A DNA stretch of 14,804 bases from Saprospiraceae bacterium (GTDB taxonomy: Bacteria > Bacteroidota > Bacteroidia > Chitinophagales > Saprospiraceae), in the NCBI GenBank assembly GCA_020528935.1, contig JAJDFU010000554.1, forward strand, positions 1 through 14,804. Reading direction: 5' to 3'. Shown here one piece after another: positions 7,913 through 14,804 of the stretch. Under the pieces are notes generated by a model. That model was not told the DNA's origin. It did no database searches and saw nothing but the letters and a program-made list of their open reading frames with translations. The position numbers and the translations under genes are program-made. The stretch's first letter is position 1. Every line of letters begins with the position of its first letter.

Positions 7913-8023
7913 GCAGGGAGCGTATGGCGCGGCTTAGTAAGGCATGCCGTACCAGTGACTGAAAAGACCTTCTAACAGATAGTGGTGGCGAGGGATGAAG
8001 TGTTCTGGTTAAATTCAGACCAT
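7913..8023 (-). pseudogene. Decayed 5' end of the deacetylase-like gene (three in-frame stops)
   Basis: Reading the minus strand in the same frame as the deacetylase-like gene, an ATG at 8023-8021 is followed by Val, a TGA (8017-8015), Ile, a TAA (8011-8009), 24 sense codons that include H-Y-L-L-E-G-L-F-S-H-W-Y-G-M-P-Y, a TAA (7936-7934), then A-A-P-Y-A-P-C directly before the ATG at 7912. The 24-codon stretch resembles the family's N-terminal pattern (P-R-x-x-Y-x-L-x-x-L-F-x-x-x-x-G-x-x-Y) as I remember it. Each stop is one C-to-T change from a sense codon (CGA or CAA). This is an inference from one sequence; nonsense decay, read errors or chance are all possible. Confidence 0.45.
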
Positions 8024-8112
8024 AGTCGCTTACAGTACATTACAAAGGCCACTGGAACATACGAAGCATCTGCACAAAACGGACTAAAAATTCCTTGATA
8101 TGCCTAAATTTA

Positions 8113-8145
8113 TTGAACAAACAGCTCAAGGATCCTGTATCTTTC
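8113..8145 (+). promoter_or_regulatory. Candidate Bacteroidota-type promoter for the barrel gene
   Basis: TTG at 8113-8115 and TATCTTTC at 8138-8145, separated by 22 bases, approximate the Bacteroidota consensus (TTG, then TAnnTTTG with a spacer of about 17-23). The last base of the -7 box deviates. It lies 17 bases before the ATG of the downstream gene, which would leave a short leader. The rest of 8024-8162 is comparatively A/T-rich with no further structure that I can support. Confidence 0.3.
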
Positions 8146-8162
8146 TTAACGAATATGTAGCT

Positions 8163-8972
8163 ATGTTCCGCTTCTTTGCCGTCCTGTTTTTCAGCGGCCT
8201 TACCCTGACCGTTCTTGCCCAGGAAAACGTTTCCTTCGGCACCAACTATTACGACGACGATGCCAAGGGGATCATCTACGACCGGGAGATTACAGTGGAC
8301 CTCAAGCTGCACACCTTTGGCTATGCCGTAGGCGTCAATTTCGGCCGCCTGCGGACCTACTACCTCACCCGGTATTTCAACATTGAATTCGGGGAGCTCA
8401 AACACCCCAAGGAGTTCCGCCAGAGTTTCGACTTCAACATCTCTCCCGGTTCAGCCAGGGCGTTCATTTTTGGCAAACAGAACAACTTCTTCGTCTTGCG
8501 GGGCGGTATAGGTGAAAAACGCTACCTCAGTGAAAAGGCCAAGAAAAAAGGCGTGGCCATTGCACTTTCCTACAGCGGTGGCGTATCCCTGGGCATGCTC
8601 AAGCCCTACTACCTGGATCTCTTTCGCTTTACCGATCCGCCTTCCATCGATTTTTTCATCAGCAGTGAGAAATATTCGGAAGAAAATCGCGAACTCTTTC
8701 TCACGCAGAACCGCATTTACGGTTCCTCCGGTTTTGCTCGCGGCCTGGGCGAGATCCGGTTCCGGCCGGGAGGACACGCCAAATTCGGCGTGAACTTCGA
8801 TTGGGGGGCATTCGATCAGTTTGCCAAGTCGCTGGAAGCTGGCGTCATGGTGGACTTTTTCTTCCAAAAGGTGCCCATCATGGTAGAGGATCCCGAATTC
8901 GTGCCCAATACCGAGAATCGTTTTCTCTTTGTCAACTTTTTCGTGAACTTGCAGTTGGGCAAGCGCTGGTAA
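8163..8972 (+). CDS. Small outer-membrane beta-barrel protein, conserved hypothetical
   Basis: 269 residues from the ATG at 8163. The frame is open from 8100, but 8163 directly begins a signal peptide (M-F-R-F-F-A-V-L-F-F, cleavage near V-L-A-Q, residue 20). The mature protein has alternating short strands rich in F, Y and G (Y-A-V-G-V-N-F-G, F-F-V-L-R-G-G-I-G-E, S-Y-S-G-G-V-S-L-G, F-G-V-N-F-D-W-G) and ends with F-V-N-L-Q-L-G-K-R-W, a terminal aromatic typical of barrel proteins. I recognise the general porin-like Bacteroidota type but no specific family. It is transcribed divergently from the deacetylase-like gene; lipA follows after 76 bases on the same strand and may share its transcript. 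Confidence 0.75.
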   Translation: MFRFFAVLFFSGLTLTVLAQENVSFGTNYYDDDAKGIIYDREITVDLKLHTFGYAVGVNFGRLRTYYLTRYFNIEFGELKHPKEFRQSFDFNISPGSARAFIFGKQNNFFVLRGGIGEKRYLSEKAKKKGVAIALSYSGGVSLGMLKPYYLDLFRFTDPPSIDFFISSEKYSEENRELFLTQNRIYGSSGFARGLGEIRFRPGGHAKFGVNFDWGAFDQFAKSLEAGVMVDFFFQKVPIMVEDPEFVPNTENRFLFVNFFVNLQLGKRW

Positions 8973-9048
8973 AACTTATCGCCCCGCTCGAACCTTTTCA
9001 TGGAAGAATGCGCGTGTCTGCACAAGGCACCCTAAATGGAATGAGACG

Positions 9049-9921
9049 ATGATCGAACTTCCCGTAGTAGAATCCAAAGCACAACGACGCCGCAAGCCGG
9101 ACTGGCTGCGCGTAAAGCTTCCCATTGGCTCGGAGTACAAAAAAGTGCGCCGGTTGGTGGACGAATACAATCTGCACACCATATGCCAGAGCGGCAGCTG
9201 TCCCAATATGGGCGAGTGTTGGGGCGCCGGTACAGCCACTTTCATGATCCTGGGCAACACCTGCACCCGCTCCTGCTCTTTCTGTGCGGTGAAGACCGGC
9301 CGCCCGCCCGAGTACGACGAGGATGAACCGCGTCGCGTAGCTGAGGCCATCCGCCTCATGGAAGTGAAGCACGCCGTGATCACTTCTGTAAATCGCGACG
9401 AGCGAAAGGATCGCGGCTCCGAGATATGGTACCAGACCGTACGCGCCGTAAAGGAACAATGCCCCGATACCACCATTGAGACGCTCATTCCCGATGTGCG
9501 GGCTACCTGGTGGGCGCTGGAGCGCATGATCTCCGCCGGTCAGGAGGTCGTTTCACACAATATGGAGACGGTGAAGCGCCTGTACCGAAAAGTGCGCCCC
9601 CAGGCCAAGTACGATCGAAGCCTGGAACAGATCAAACGCACCAAGGAATACGGCAAACGGACCAAATCGGGCATTATGGTTGGCCTGGGCGAAACCAAAG
9701 CGGAAGTGTTCGAGATCATGGACGACCTGGTAGCCCACGGCTGCGATGTGCTTACCATCGGCCAGTATCTGCAGCCGACCAAGATGCACCTGGAAGTGGC
9801 CGAGTACATTCATCCCGACCTCTTCGCTGAATACAGGGAAGTGGGCCTGGCCAAAGGCTTTGACTACGTAGAAAGCGGCCCCCTGGTGCGCTCTTCCTAT
9901 CATGCCGAAAGGCATATTTAG
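9049..9921 (+). CDS. lipA: Lipoyl synthase
   Basis: Radical SAM enzyme that inserts two sulfurs at C6 and C8 of protein-bound octanoyl groups to make lipoyl cofactors of pyruvate and 2-oxoglutarate dehydrogenases and the glycine cleavage system. 290 residues, normal length. The auxiliary cluster ligands are C46, C51 and C57 in C-Q-S-G-S-C-P-N-M-G-E-C; the radical SAM cluster ligands are C72, C76 and C79 in C-T-R-S-C-S-F-C; the C-terminal R-S-S-Y-H-A-E at 281-287 supplies the conserved Arg-Ser-Ser motif. V-N-R-D-E at the position often written V-D-R-D-D is a common variant as far as I recall. The start at 9049 puts a short basic N-terminus (Q-R-R-R-K-P-D-W-L) before the cluster domain, as usual. 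lipB is not in the window. A strong terminator follows at 9998-10036. Confidence 0.97.
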   Translation: MIELPVVESKAQRRRKPDWLRVKLPIGSEYKKVRRLVDEYNLHTICQSGSCPNMGECWGAGTATFMILGNTCTRSCSFCAVKTGRPPEYDEDEPRRVAEAIRLMEVKHAVITSVNRDERKDRGSEIWYQTVRAVKEQCPDTTIETLIPDVRATWWALERMISAGQEVVSHNMETVKRLYRKVRPQAKYDRSLEQIKRTKEYGKRTKSGIMVGLGETKAEVFEIMDDLVAHGCDVLTIGQYLQPTKMHLEVAEYIHPDLFAEYREVGLAKGFDYVESGPLVRSSYHAERHI

Positions 9922-9997
9922 CCCGGATTCCCGTGAATAATGACGATAGATGGCTGCAAACACGCTTGTTTTCAACCACTTTTACCGGAAAAAAATG

Positions 9998-10036
9998 AAA
10001 AAGCCCGGCCGGAGTTCTCCGGCCGGGCTTTTTTTT
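9998..10036. terminator. Bidirectional intrinsic terminator between convergent genes
   Basis: GCCCGGCCGGA (10003-10013), loop GTTC, TCCGGCCGGGC (10018-10028): a perfect 11-bp G+C-rich stem. It is flanked by five A on the left and eight T on the right, so it works as an intrinsic terminator in both directions, for lipA on the plus strand and for the giant surface-protein gene on the minus strand. It is centred between their stop codons. Confidence 0.93.
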
Positions 10037-10058
10037 CACGCTTGGGTTGTTTTCCGGC

Positions 10059-13000
10059 TCATCGCATCAGCACCACATCGCCCTTAAAAAATTCGGTTCG
10101 GCCGTCGAAGTACTCCACCGTGAGGTGGTAAACGTACACGCCGGCATTCATGGGCTTGCCGCGGTGTGTGCCGTCCCATCCGTGTGCCGGGTCGCGGCTG
10201 TTGGGTGGGAAGGGATTGTTCAGGGAGATCATGATTTCGCCCCAGCGGTCGAAGATCTGATACTCCAGTACCCGGGCTACCTTGGAGGGGTCGGCAAAGA
10301 CGGTGTGGAAGTCGTTGTTGCCGTCGCCGTTCGGACTGAAGGCATTGGGTATGTATACGTACTGGCGGCGATCCACGATAACGGTGAGGGCATCGCGGGC
10401 CACGCAGCCCGAGCTGTCGATGAGGGTGAGGAAGTAGGTGGTGGTGAAGTCGGGATCGACCATATTGCTCAGGCAGGTGTCGCAATCTACCAGATCGGCC
10501 GGTTCCCACTGGATGGTCTCCAGCCGCCCGCTTTCATCGCTGATGACCCTGATCTCGATCGAATCGCCCAGCTCAATGCTTATGTTATCGTTGTAGTTGA
10601 AGGATGCCACAAACGGATCGGGCTCCTGAAGGGTCACTTCCTCTTCGTAGCGGCAACCGTTGACATCCTCGACGGCGACGGTATAATCGCCGGCCGGTAA
10701 GTTGGTGAAAATGGGTTCGTTGGTGAAGATACCGCCGTCGATGGTGTAGAGGTAGGGGCTGGTGCCGCCGTCCACGGATTGCACCACGATGGCGCCGGAC
10801 TCATCGCCGGCACAGGGCGGATCCACCAGCTCCAGACTGCCGAGAACCGGTTGGGGTTCGACCAATACGGCGGTAGTGGAGTCCGGGCAGCCGTTTTGGT
10901 CCGTCGCGGTGACGGTATAGGTGCCGGCGGATAAGTTTTCTACCCCCGGCCCCGTGGCGCCGGTGCTCCAGGCATAAGTGAAGCCGCCGGAGCCGCCTGA
11001 GGCAGAGGCGGTGAGGAAGCCGTCGGAAGCGCCGAAGCAGCTGAGGTTGAAGGTGCCGTAATCCGAGGCAACAGTAGTGACCACCACCGGCTCGGGCTCG
11101 GTCAGCTCGGCATCGATGACCTGAGTTACATCGAAGGAATCGGTCACGAGGATCTGGTAGTTGCCTGCCGGCAGGCTGTCGATCTGAGCGACCTCACCGT
11201 TGCCGGGCAGGCTGCCGCTGCCCTGCAGGGCACCCCCCAGCTGCTGCCAGGTATAGCTGTAGGGCGGAGTGCCGACCAACATGGAAAAAGCGATCTGTCC
11301 GTTCGACTCCCCACCGCATCGGATGTCCACGGTAGACAGATCGAACTGCAGATTACAGGGATATACCACCAGGTCCAGATTGACGATGCTGTCACAGCCG
11401 GTGCTAGCCTGAAGCACAGTGGTATAAGAGCCGGTTTGGTCGTAGGAGTCGGGGCCGATATCAAAGGACTCCCCCTCGCAAATGGCGGCCTCCAGATCGG
11501 TGGTGTCAATGGGATTGACCGTCAGGTTTAGGGTGACCACGGAGTCGCAACCCGTCGTTTGCGCCGTCAGGGGTACCGTGTAGGTGCCGGCCATATCGAA
11601 GACCTGCGTGCCCACCGTGTACGTTTCATCGGCGCAAATGGCCTCATTGAGGATGGTCGTGACGGTGGGAATCACGGTAAGATCCAGGTTCACGACGCTG
11701 TCGCAACCGGTGCTTACCGCCGTGAGGACATCTGTGTACTGTCCACTCTGGCTATAGATTGAGGTGCCCACCGCAATCGAATCGCCTTCGCAGATCGTCT
11801 CGGTCAGGTCGGTCACTGCCGTCGGGATGACCGTGAGGTCGAGTGTAACGACCGAGTCGCAGCCGCTTGCTCCTGTAAGGGTTTCGGAGTAGTTGCCTGT
11901 AGTCGTGTAAGGCGTATTGCCGACCCGAACCGTGTCGCCCTCACAGATGGTTTCCATCAGATCGGTCTGGGGAATGGAAATGACAGTCAGATCGAGGTTG
12001 ACGATGCTGTCGCAGCCGGTGCTTTGGGCGGTAAACATGTTCTGGTAAGTACCGGTGGTCGTGTAAGAGGAATCGCCAACAGCGAAAGCCTCTCCGTCGC
12101 AGATGGATTCGGTCAGATCGGTGACCAGCGGCTGGATGACGGTCAGGTCGAGATTGACGACCGAGTCGCAGCCTGTAGCTACCGACGTCAGGGTGTCGGC
12201 ATAAAGGCCTGAAGTGGCGTAGTCCGAGGTGCCCACCGTAAAGGTGTCGCCCTCGCAGATCGACTCGGTCAGATCGGTCACCGGAATGGGGATAACGCTG
12301 AGGTCGAGGTTGACGATGCTGTCGCAGCCGTCGATGGCGATAAAATCATTTTGATAGGTGCCGGCCTGCGTATAGATCGAATCCCCGACGGTGAACGAAT
12401 CGCCTTCGCAGATGGATTCCACCAGATTGGTCTCGATGAAGTCCGTGACATCCAGATCCAGATTAATGATGGAATCGCAGCCGTTGACGGTGGTCAACAC
12501 GACAGTGTAGGAACCGGCCGTGGTAAAGCTGAACGTATCAATTTGATAAACGGATCCCGTGCAGATGCCCACATCCAGATCGGTGGTTTCCACAGGATTA
12601 ACCGTCAGGTCCAGATTGACGATGGAGTCGCACCCATTGGCCGCTGTGAGGGTGTCGGAATACAGGCCGGTCATATCGTAGGTGCTGGAGCCTACCGTGA
12701 AGGTGGTGTCCGAGCAAATCGCTACAGTGAGGTCCGTGACGGGGACATTGAGGACGGTGAGATCCAGATTGATGATGGAATCGCAGCCGTTGGCCGCGGT
12801 CAGGGTATCGGAATACGCACCCGTAGCTGTATAGGGGTTGCCGGCCATGACAAACTCTTCCCCATCGCAAATGGTTCCGGTGAGGTCCGTGACGGGGACA
12901 TTGAGGACGGTGAGATCCAGATTGATGATGGAATCGCAGCCGTTGGCCGCGGTCAGGGTATCGGAATACGCACCCGTAGCTGTATAGGGGTTGCCGGCCA

Positions 13001-14804
13001 TGACAAAGCTCTCTCCGTCACAGATGGATTCCGTCAGATTCGTCTCCGGAACATTGAGTACCGTGAGATCCAAATTGACCACACTGTCGCAGCCGGTCGT
13101 CTGATCAGACAAGACCACCTCGTAGATGCCGGAAGCACTGAAATCGTTGCCACTCACCGTGAAGCTTTCTCCGTCGCAGATGGATTCCACCAGATTGGTG
13201 GTGTCGTTGTTCACCACGGTCAGGTCCAGGGTGAAGACGCTGTCGCAGCCCTGGCTGGTGAGGTAAGGGAGGTCGTAGATGCCGGTAGCGTTATAGTCGT
13301 TGCCATCCACGGTGAACGGCAGGTCGCCTTCGCATATGCTGGTCACCAGGGTGTCGGTGAGCACATCGCGTACCGTGAGGTTGAGCGTGACAATGGAGTC
13401 GCAGCCCAGCAGGTCGGTTTGGAGCGTGTCCACATACGTGCCGGTGGAATTGTACACCGAACTGCCTACTGTATAGGTGAGGCCCGTACAGATCTGAATG
13501 TTGAGCGTGGTATCCACGTCGGGCACAACTGTCAGGTCCAGGTTGACGATAGAGTCGCAGCCGCTGGCTGCCGTGAGGGTGTCGGAGTACTGACCGGTCG
13601 CGGAGTAGGGGCCTACGGCGCCGTCCACGAACGAATCCCCGTCGCAAATGGAGACGCTCAGGTCGGTGACGGGAATGGGCAGCACGGTCAGATCGAGAAT
13701 GATAATGCTGTCGCATCCCAGGGCGGAGACCAGGGTGTCGGTCCAAATGCCCATGGTATCGGCTTGCAGGTTACCCACCGGGAAGGAATCCCCATCGCAG
13801 ATGGTGCCGTTGATGTTTTCGGTGATGGTGTTGAGCACTTGCAGGTCCAGGTTGACGATGGAGTCGCAACCATTGGCTGCAGTGAGTATTTCCTGGTACG
13901 TTCCCGCCACGGTGTAGGCATTGCCACCGACCACAACACTGTCGCCCTGACAGATCTCTTCCTGCAAATCGGTGACGGGCACGGGCAATTCGGTGAGGTC
14001 AAGTATGACCAAACTGTCACAGCCGATGGCCGAGGTCAGGGTGTCGATGTATACCCCGGTAGAATCGAAGGTTTGTCCGTTGAAATTCAGGGTCTCTCCT
14101 TCGCAAATGGTTTCCACAAAGGTAGTATCCACAGTGCCGAGTACCGTGAGGTTGAGGGTAATGATGGAGTCGCAGCCATTGGCCGCCGGCGTGGTCTCCG
14201 TGTAGGTTCCGGTAGCGTCGTAAGGCACTCCGGCAATGGACACCGATTCCCCTTCACAGACGACGGTATCAATGGTGGTGGCCGGAGAGTCCACCGTGAG
14301 GAAAAGGGTAACCGCGCTGTCGCAGCCCCCCGCACCGATCAGATTGGCCGAGTAGGTGCCGGACTGATCGTAAAAGGCGCCGCCCAGATCGAAGATCTCA
14401 CCGCGGCAGATGGTGGTGTCGACGGTGACCGTGGAGGGGGAAAATACATCCAGGGTCACGATCACCGTACTGTCGCAGCCCCGGTTGGTGGTCAGGTCGA
14501 ATTGATACAGGCCGGTGGAGTCGAGCAATTGCCCGCCGTAAATCACAAACTGGCCCTCGCAGATCTCCTCGTTAAACACTTCGGTGGGAGCCGGATTGCC
14601 GATCACGTTCAGGTTGATGATGCTATCACAGCCGGTGGAGGCCGTGAGCGTGATATCGTATATGGCGGGGTCGTAGAGAATGACGACCACCTCTACGAAC
14701 TCGCCCGGGCAGACATTCTCCACGAGATCGAACTCTATGGGGGGGATTTCGGTACACGTGAGTTCAACATTCTGGAGGAAGACGGCAGCACCGGTATAGA
14801 GGAA
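10059..14804 (-). CDS. Giant T9SS-exported surface protein with GCDS repeats and type-B C-terminal domain (5' end outside window)
   Basis: 3' part, 1,581 codons visible. The frame stays open to the window end, so a GTG at 14723 is not a real start. From N to C: 22 GCDS repeats of about 51 residues, three SprB-like repeats, an 83-residue linker containing C-D-T-C, and a 100-residue C-terminal domain of the 'gliding motility-associated' type (V-Y-I-P-N-A-F-S-P-N-G-D-G-N-N-D, then Y-Q-I-F-D-R-W-G and N-A-G-V-Y-V-Y). That domain is the known type-B sorting signal for the type IX secretion system, so the protein should cross the outer membrane and be surface-attached or released. The mature part is acidic (D, E) and Thr/Ser-rich, as in large adhesins; adhesion or gliding function is inferred, not shown. 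It ends 22 bases from a strong terminator and is probably the last gene of its unit. Confidence 0.9.
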   Translation of the reverse strand, partial: FLYTGAAVFLQNVELTCTEIPPIEFDLVENVCPGEFVEVVVILYDPAIYDITLTASTGCDSIINLNVIGNPAPTEVFNEEICEGQFVIYGGQLLDSTGLYQFDLTTNRGCDSTVIVTLDVFSPSTVTVDTTICRGEIFDLGGAFYDQSGTYSANLIGAGGCDSAVTLFLTVDSPATTIDTVVCEGESVSIAGVPYDATGTYTETTPAANGCDSIITLNLTVLGTVDTTFVETICEGETLNFNGQTFDSTGVYIDTLTSAIGCDSLVILDLTELPVPVTDLQEEICQGDSVVVGGNAYTVAGTYQEILTAANGCDSIVNLDLQVLNTITENINGTICDGDSFPVGNLQADTMGIWTDTLVSALGCDSIIILDLTVLPIPVTDLSVSICDGDSFVDGAVGPYSATGQYSDTLTAASGCDSIVNLDLTVVPDVDTTLNIQICTGLTYTVGSSVYNSTGTYVDTLQTDLLGCDSIVTLNLTVRDVLTDTLVTSICEGDLPFTVDGNDYNATGIYDLPYLTSQGCDSVFTLDLTVVNNDTTNLVESICDGESFTVSGNDFSASGIYEVVLSDQTTGCDSVVNLDLTVLNVPETNLTESICDGESFVMAGNPYTATGAYSDTLTAANGCDSIINLDLTVLNVPVTDLTGTICDGEEFVMAGNPYTATGAYSDTLTAANGCDSIINLDLTVLNVPVTDLTVAICSDTTFTVGSSTYDMTGLYSDTLTAANGCDSIVNLDLTVNPVETTDLDVGICTGSVYQIDTFSFTTAGSYTVVLTTVNGCDSIINLDLDVTDFIETNLVESICEGDSFTVGDSIYTQAGTYQNDFIAIDGCDSIVNLDLSVIPIPVTDLTESICEGDTFTVGTSDYATSGLYADTLTSVATGCDSVVNLDLTVIQPLVTDLTESICDGEAFAVGDSSYTTTGTYQNMFTAQSTGCDSIVNLDLTVISIPQTDLMETICEGDTVRVGNTPYTTTGNYSETLTGASGCDSVVTLDLTVIPTAVTDLTETICEGDSIAVGTSIYSQSGQYTDVLTAVSTGCDSVVNLDLTVIPTVTTILNEAICADETYTVGTQVFDMAGTYTVPLTAQTTGCDSVVTLNLTVNPIDTTDLEAAICEGESFDIGPDSYDQTGSYTTVLQASTGCDSIVNLDLVVYPCNLQFDLSTVDIRCGGESNGQIAFSMLVGTPPYSYTWQQLGGALQGSGSLPGNGEVAQIDSLPAGNYQILVTDSFDVTQVIDAELTEPEPVVVTTVASDYGTFNLSCFGASDGFLTASASGGSGGFTYAWSTGATGPGVENLSAGTYTVTATDQNGCPDSTTAVLVEPQPVLGSLELVDPPCAGDESGAIVVQSVDGGTSPYLYTIDGGIFTNEPIFTNLPAGDYTVAVEDVNGCRYEEEVTLQEPDPFVASFNYNDNISIELGDSIEIRVISDESGRLETIQWEPADLVDCDTCLSNMVDPDFTTTYFLTLIDSSGCVARDALTVIVDRRQYVYIPNAFSPNGDGNNDFHTVFADPSKVARVLEYQIFDRWGEIMISLNNPFPPNSRDPAHGWDGTHRGKPMNAGVYVYHLTVEYFDGRTEFFKGDVVLMR
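10062..10361 (-). other. Type-B T9SS C-terminal sorting domain (CHU_C-like)
   Basis: Last 100 residues of the giant protein. It begins Y-V-Y-I-P-N-A-F-S-P-N-G-D-G-N-N-D, continues with Y-Q-I-F-D-R-W-G, H-G-W-D-G-T, the N-A-G-V-Y-V-Y block and ends G-D-V-V-L-M-R. This order matches the 'gliding motility-associated C-terminal domain' family, recognised by T9SS. Its presence predicts that the genome encodes a T9SS, none of whose components is in this window. Confidence 0.9.
10611..11318 (-). other. Three SprB-like repeats in the giant protein
   Basis: Three successive units begin with a Cys-containing signature: C-G-G-E-S-N-G-Q-I, C-F-G-A-S-D-G-F-L and C-A-G-D-E-S-G-A-I. Each continues to Y-x-Y-x-W or Y-L-Y-T-I, then L-P/S-A-G-x-Y-x-V/I and a closing E-P-x-P. 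This is the pattern of the SprB repeat, a beta-sandwich unit named from the gliding adhesin SprB of Flavobacterium johnsoniae. The first unit is longer because of a G/Q/S-rich insert. Confidence 0.8.
11358..14804 (-). repeat. Array of 22 visible GCDS repeats (~154-bp period)
   Basis: The motif G-C-D-S occurs 22 times between 11388 and about 14633 with a mean spacing near 154 bp (~51 codons). Each unit reads approximately I-C-x-G-E/D-S-F-x-V-G, then Y-x-x-T-G-x-Y-x-D-x-L-T, then G-C-D-S-I-V-N-L-D-L-T-V, and a linker with T-D/T-N. Two Cys per unit are almost invariant. Two units depart from the I-C-x-G start (I-C-S-D-T-T and I-C-A-D-E-T). At DNA level most units differ; serine of G-C-D-S is written with AGC in some and TCC/TCG in others. 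The array continues past the window edge. No enzyme-like motif is visible. Confidence 0.9.
12727..13007 (-). repeat. Perfect 128-bp direct duplication inside the repeat array
   Basis: Bases 12727-12854 and 12880-13007 are identical over 128 bp at an offset of 153 bp (51 codons). The flanks diverge at once on both sides. It covers most of two adjacent GCDS units, which share M-A-G-N-P-Y-T-A-T-G-A-Y-S-D-T-L. This is the only pair of units this similar, so it is the most recent duplication or gene-conversion event in the array. Confidence 0.9.

Noticed and set aside
14721..14723. GTG as the start codon of the giant protein
   Set aside because: The frame stays open to the window edge with 27 more codons, and the GCDS repeat pattern is cut mid-unit, so the gene begins outside the window.
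11358..14804. CRISPR array or satellite DNA as explanation of the tandem repeats
   Set aside because: The ~154-bp period is a multiple of codons with an open frame throughout, units differ mostly silently, and there are no short identical repeats with unique spacers.

Overview
The window reads as a Bacteroidota chromosome fragment of moderately high G+C. The evidence is a giant repeat protein ending in a type IX secretion (T9SS) 'gliding motility-associated' C-terminal domain, two outer-membrane beta-barrel proteins and Sec-exported TPR proteins of Bacteroidota type, a deacetylase-like family I know mainly from that phylum, and the general absence of Shine-Dalgarno sequences. Cys-containing GCDS repeat arrays of this kind are, from memory, common in Saprospiria-like lineages; that placement is an inference. 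Genes are cut at both ends, and the first ~110 bases look like poor-quality sequence, so the window may be a complete small contig.

Layout. (1) 1-5933, plus strand: the 3' part of purH (purine synthesis), coaX (type III pantothenate kinase, CoA synthesis), a FadL/OmpP1-like outer-membrane barrel whose start overlaps the end of coaX, a secreted TPR protein 2 bases further on, and, after an 86-base spacer containing a strong hairpin, a lipoprotein-like paralog of that TPR protein. Spacing suggests one operon, at least from purH to the first TPR gene. (2) 6000-7912, minus strand: upp (uracil salvage), preceded by a polysaccharide-deacetylase-like gene whose 5' end appears to have decayed: 37 codons upstream in the same frame look coding but hold three stop codons. 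(3) 8163-9921, plus strand: a small outer-membrane barrel protein and lipA (lipoyl synthase). (4) 9998-10036: a textbook bidirectional terminator. (5) 10059-14804, minus strand: the 3' part (1,581 codons visible) of a giant T9SS-exported surface protein with 22 visible GCDS repeats, three SprB-like repeats, a linker domain and a type-B C-terminal sorting domain.

Housekeeping genes (purH, coaX, upp, lipA) are interleaved with envelope genes. The most distinctive element is the Cys-paired repeat array of the giant protein, which includes a perfect 128-bp tandem duplication. I found no tRNA, rRNA, CRISPR array or mobile element. No stretch over 300 bases lacks a gene; the longest is the ~250-base divergent region at 7913-8162, most of whose left half is the decayed gene start.
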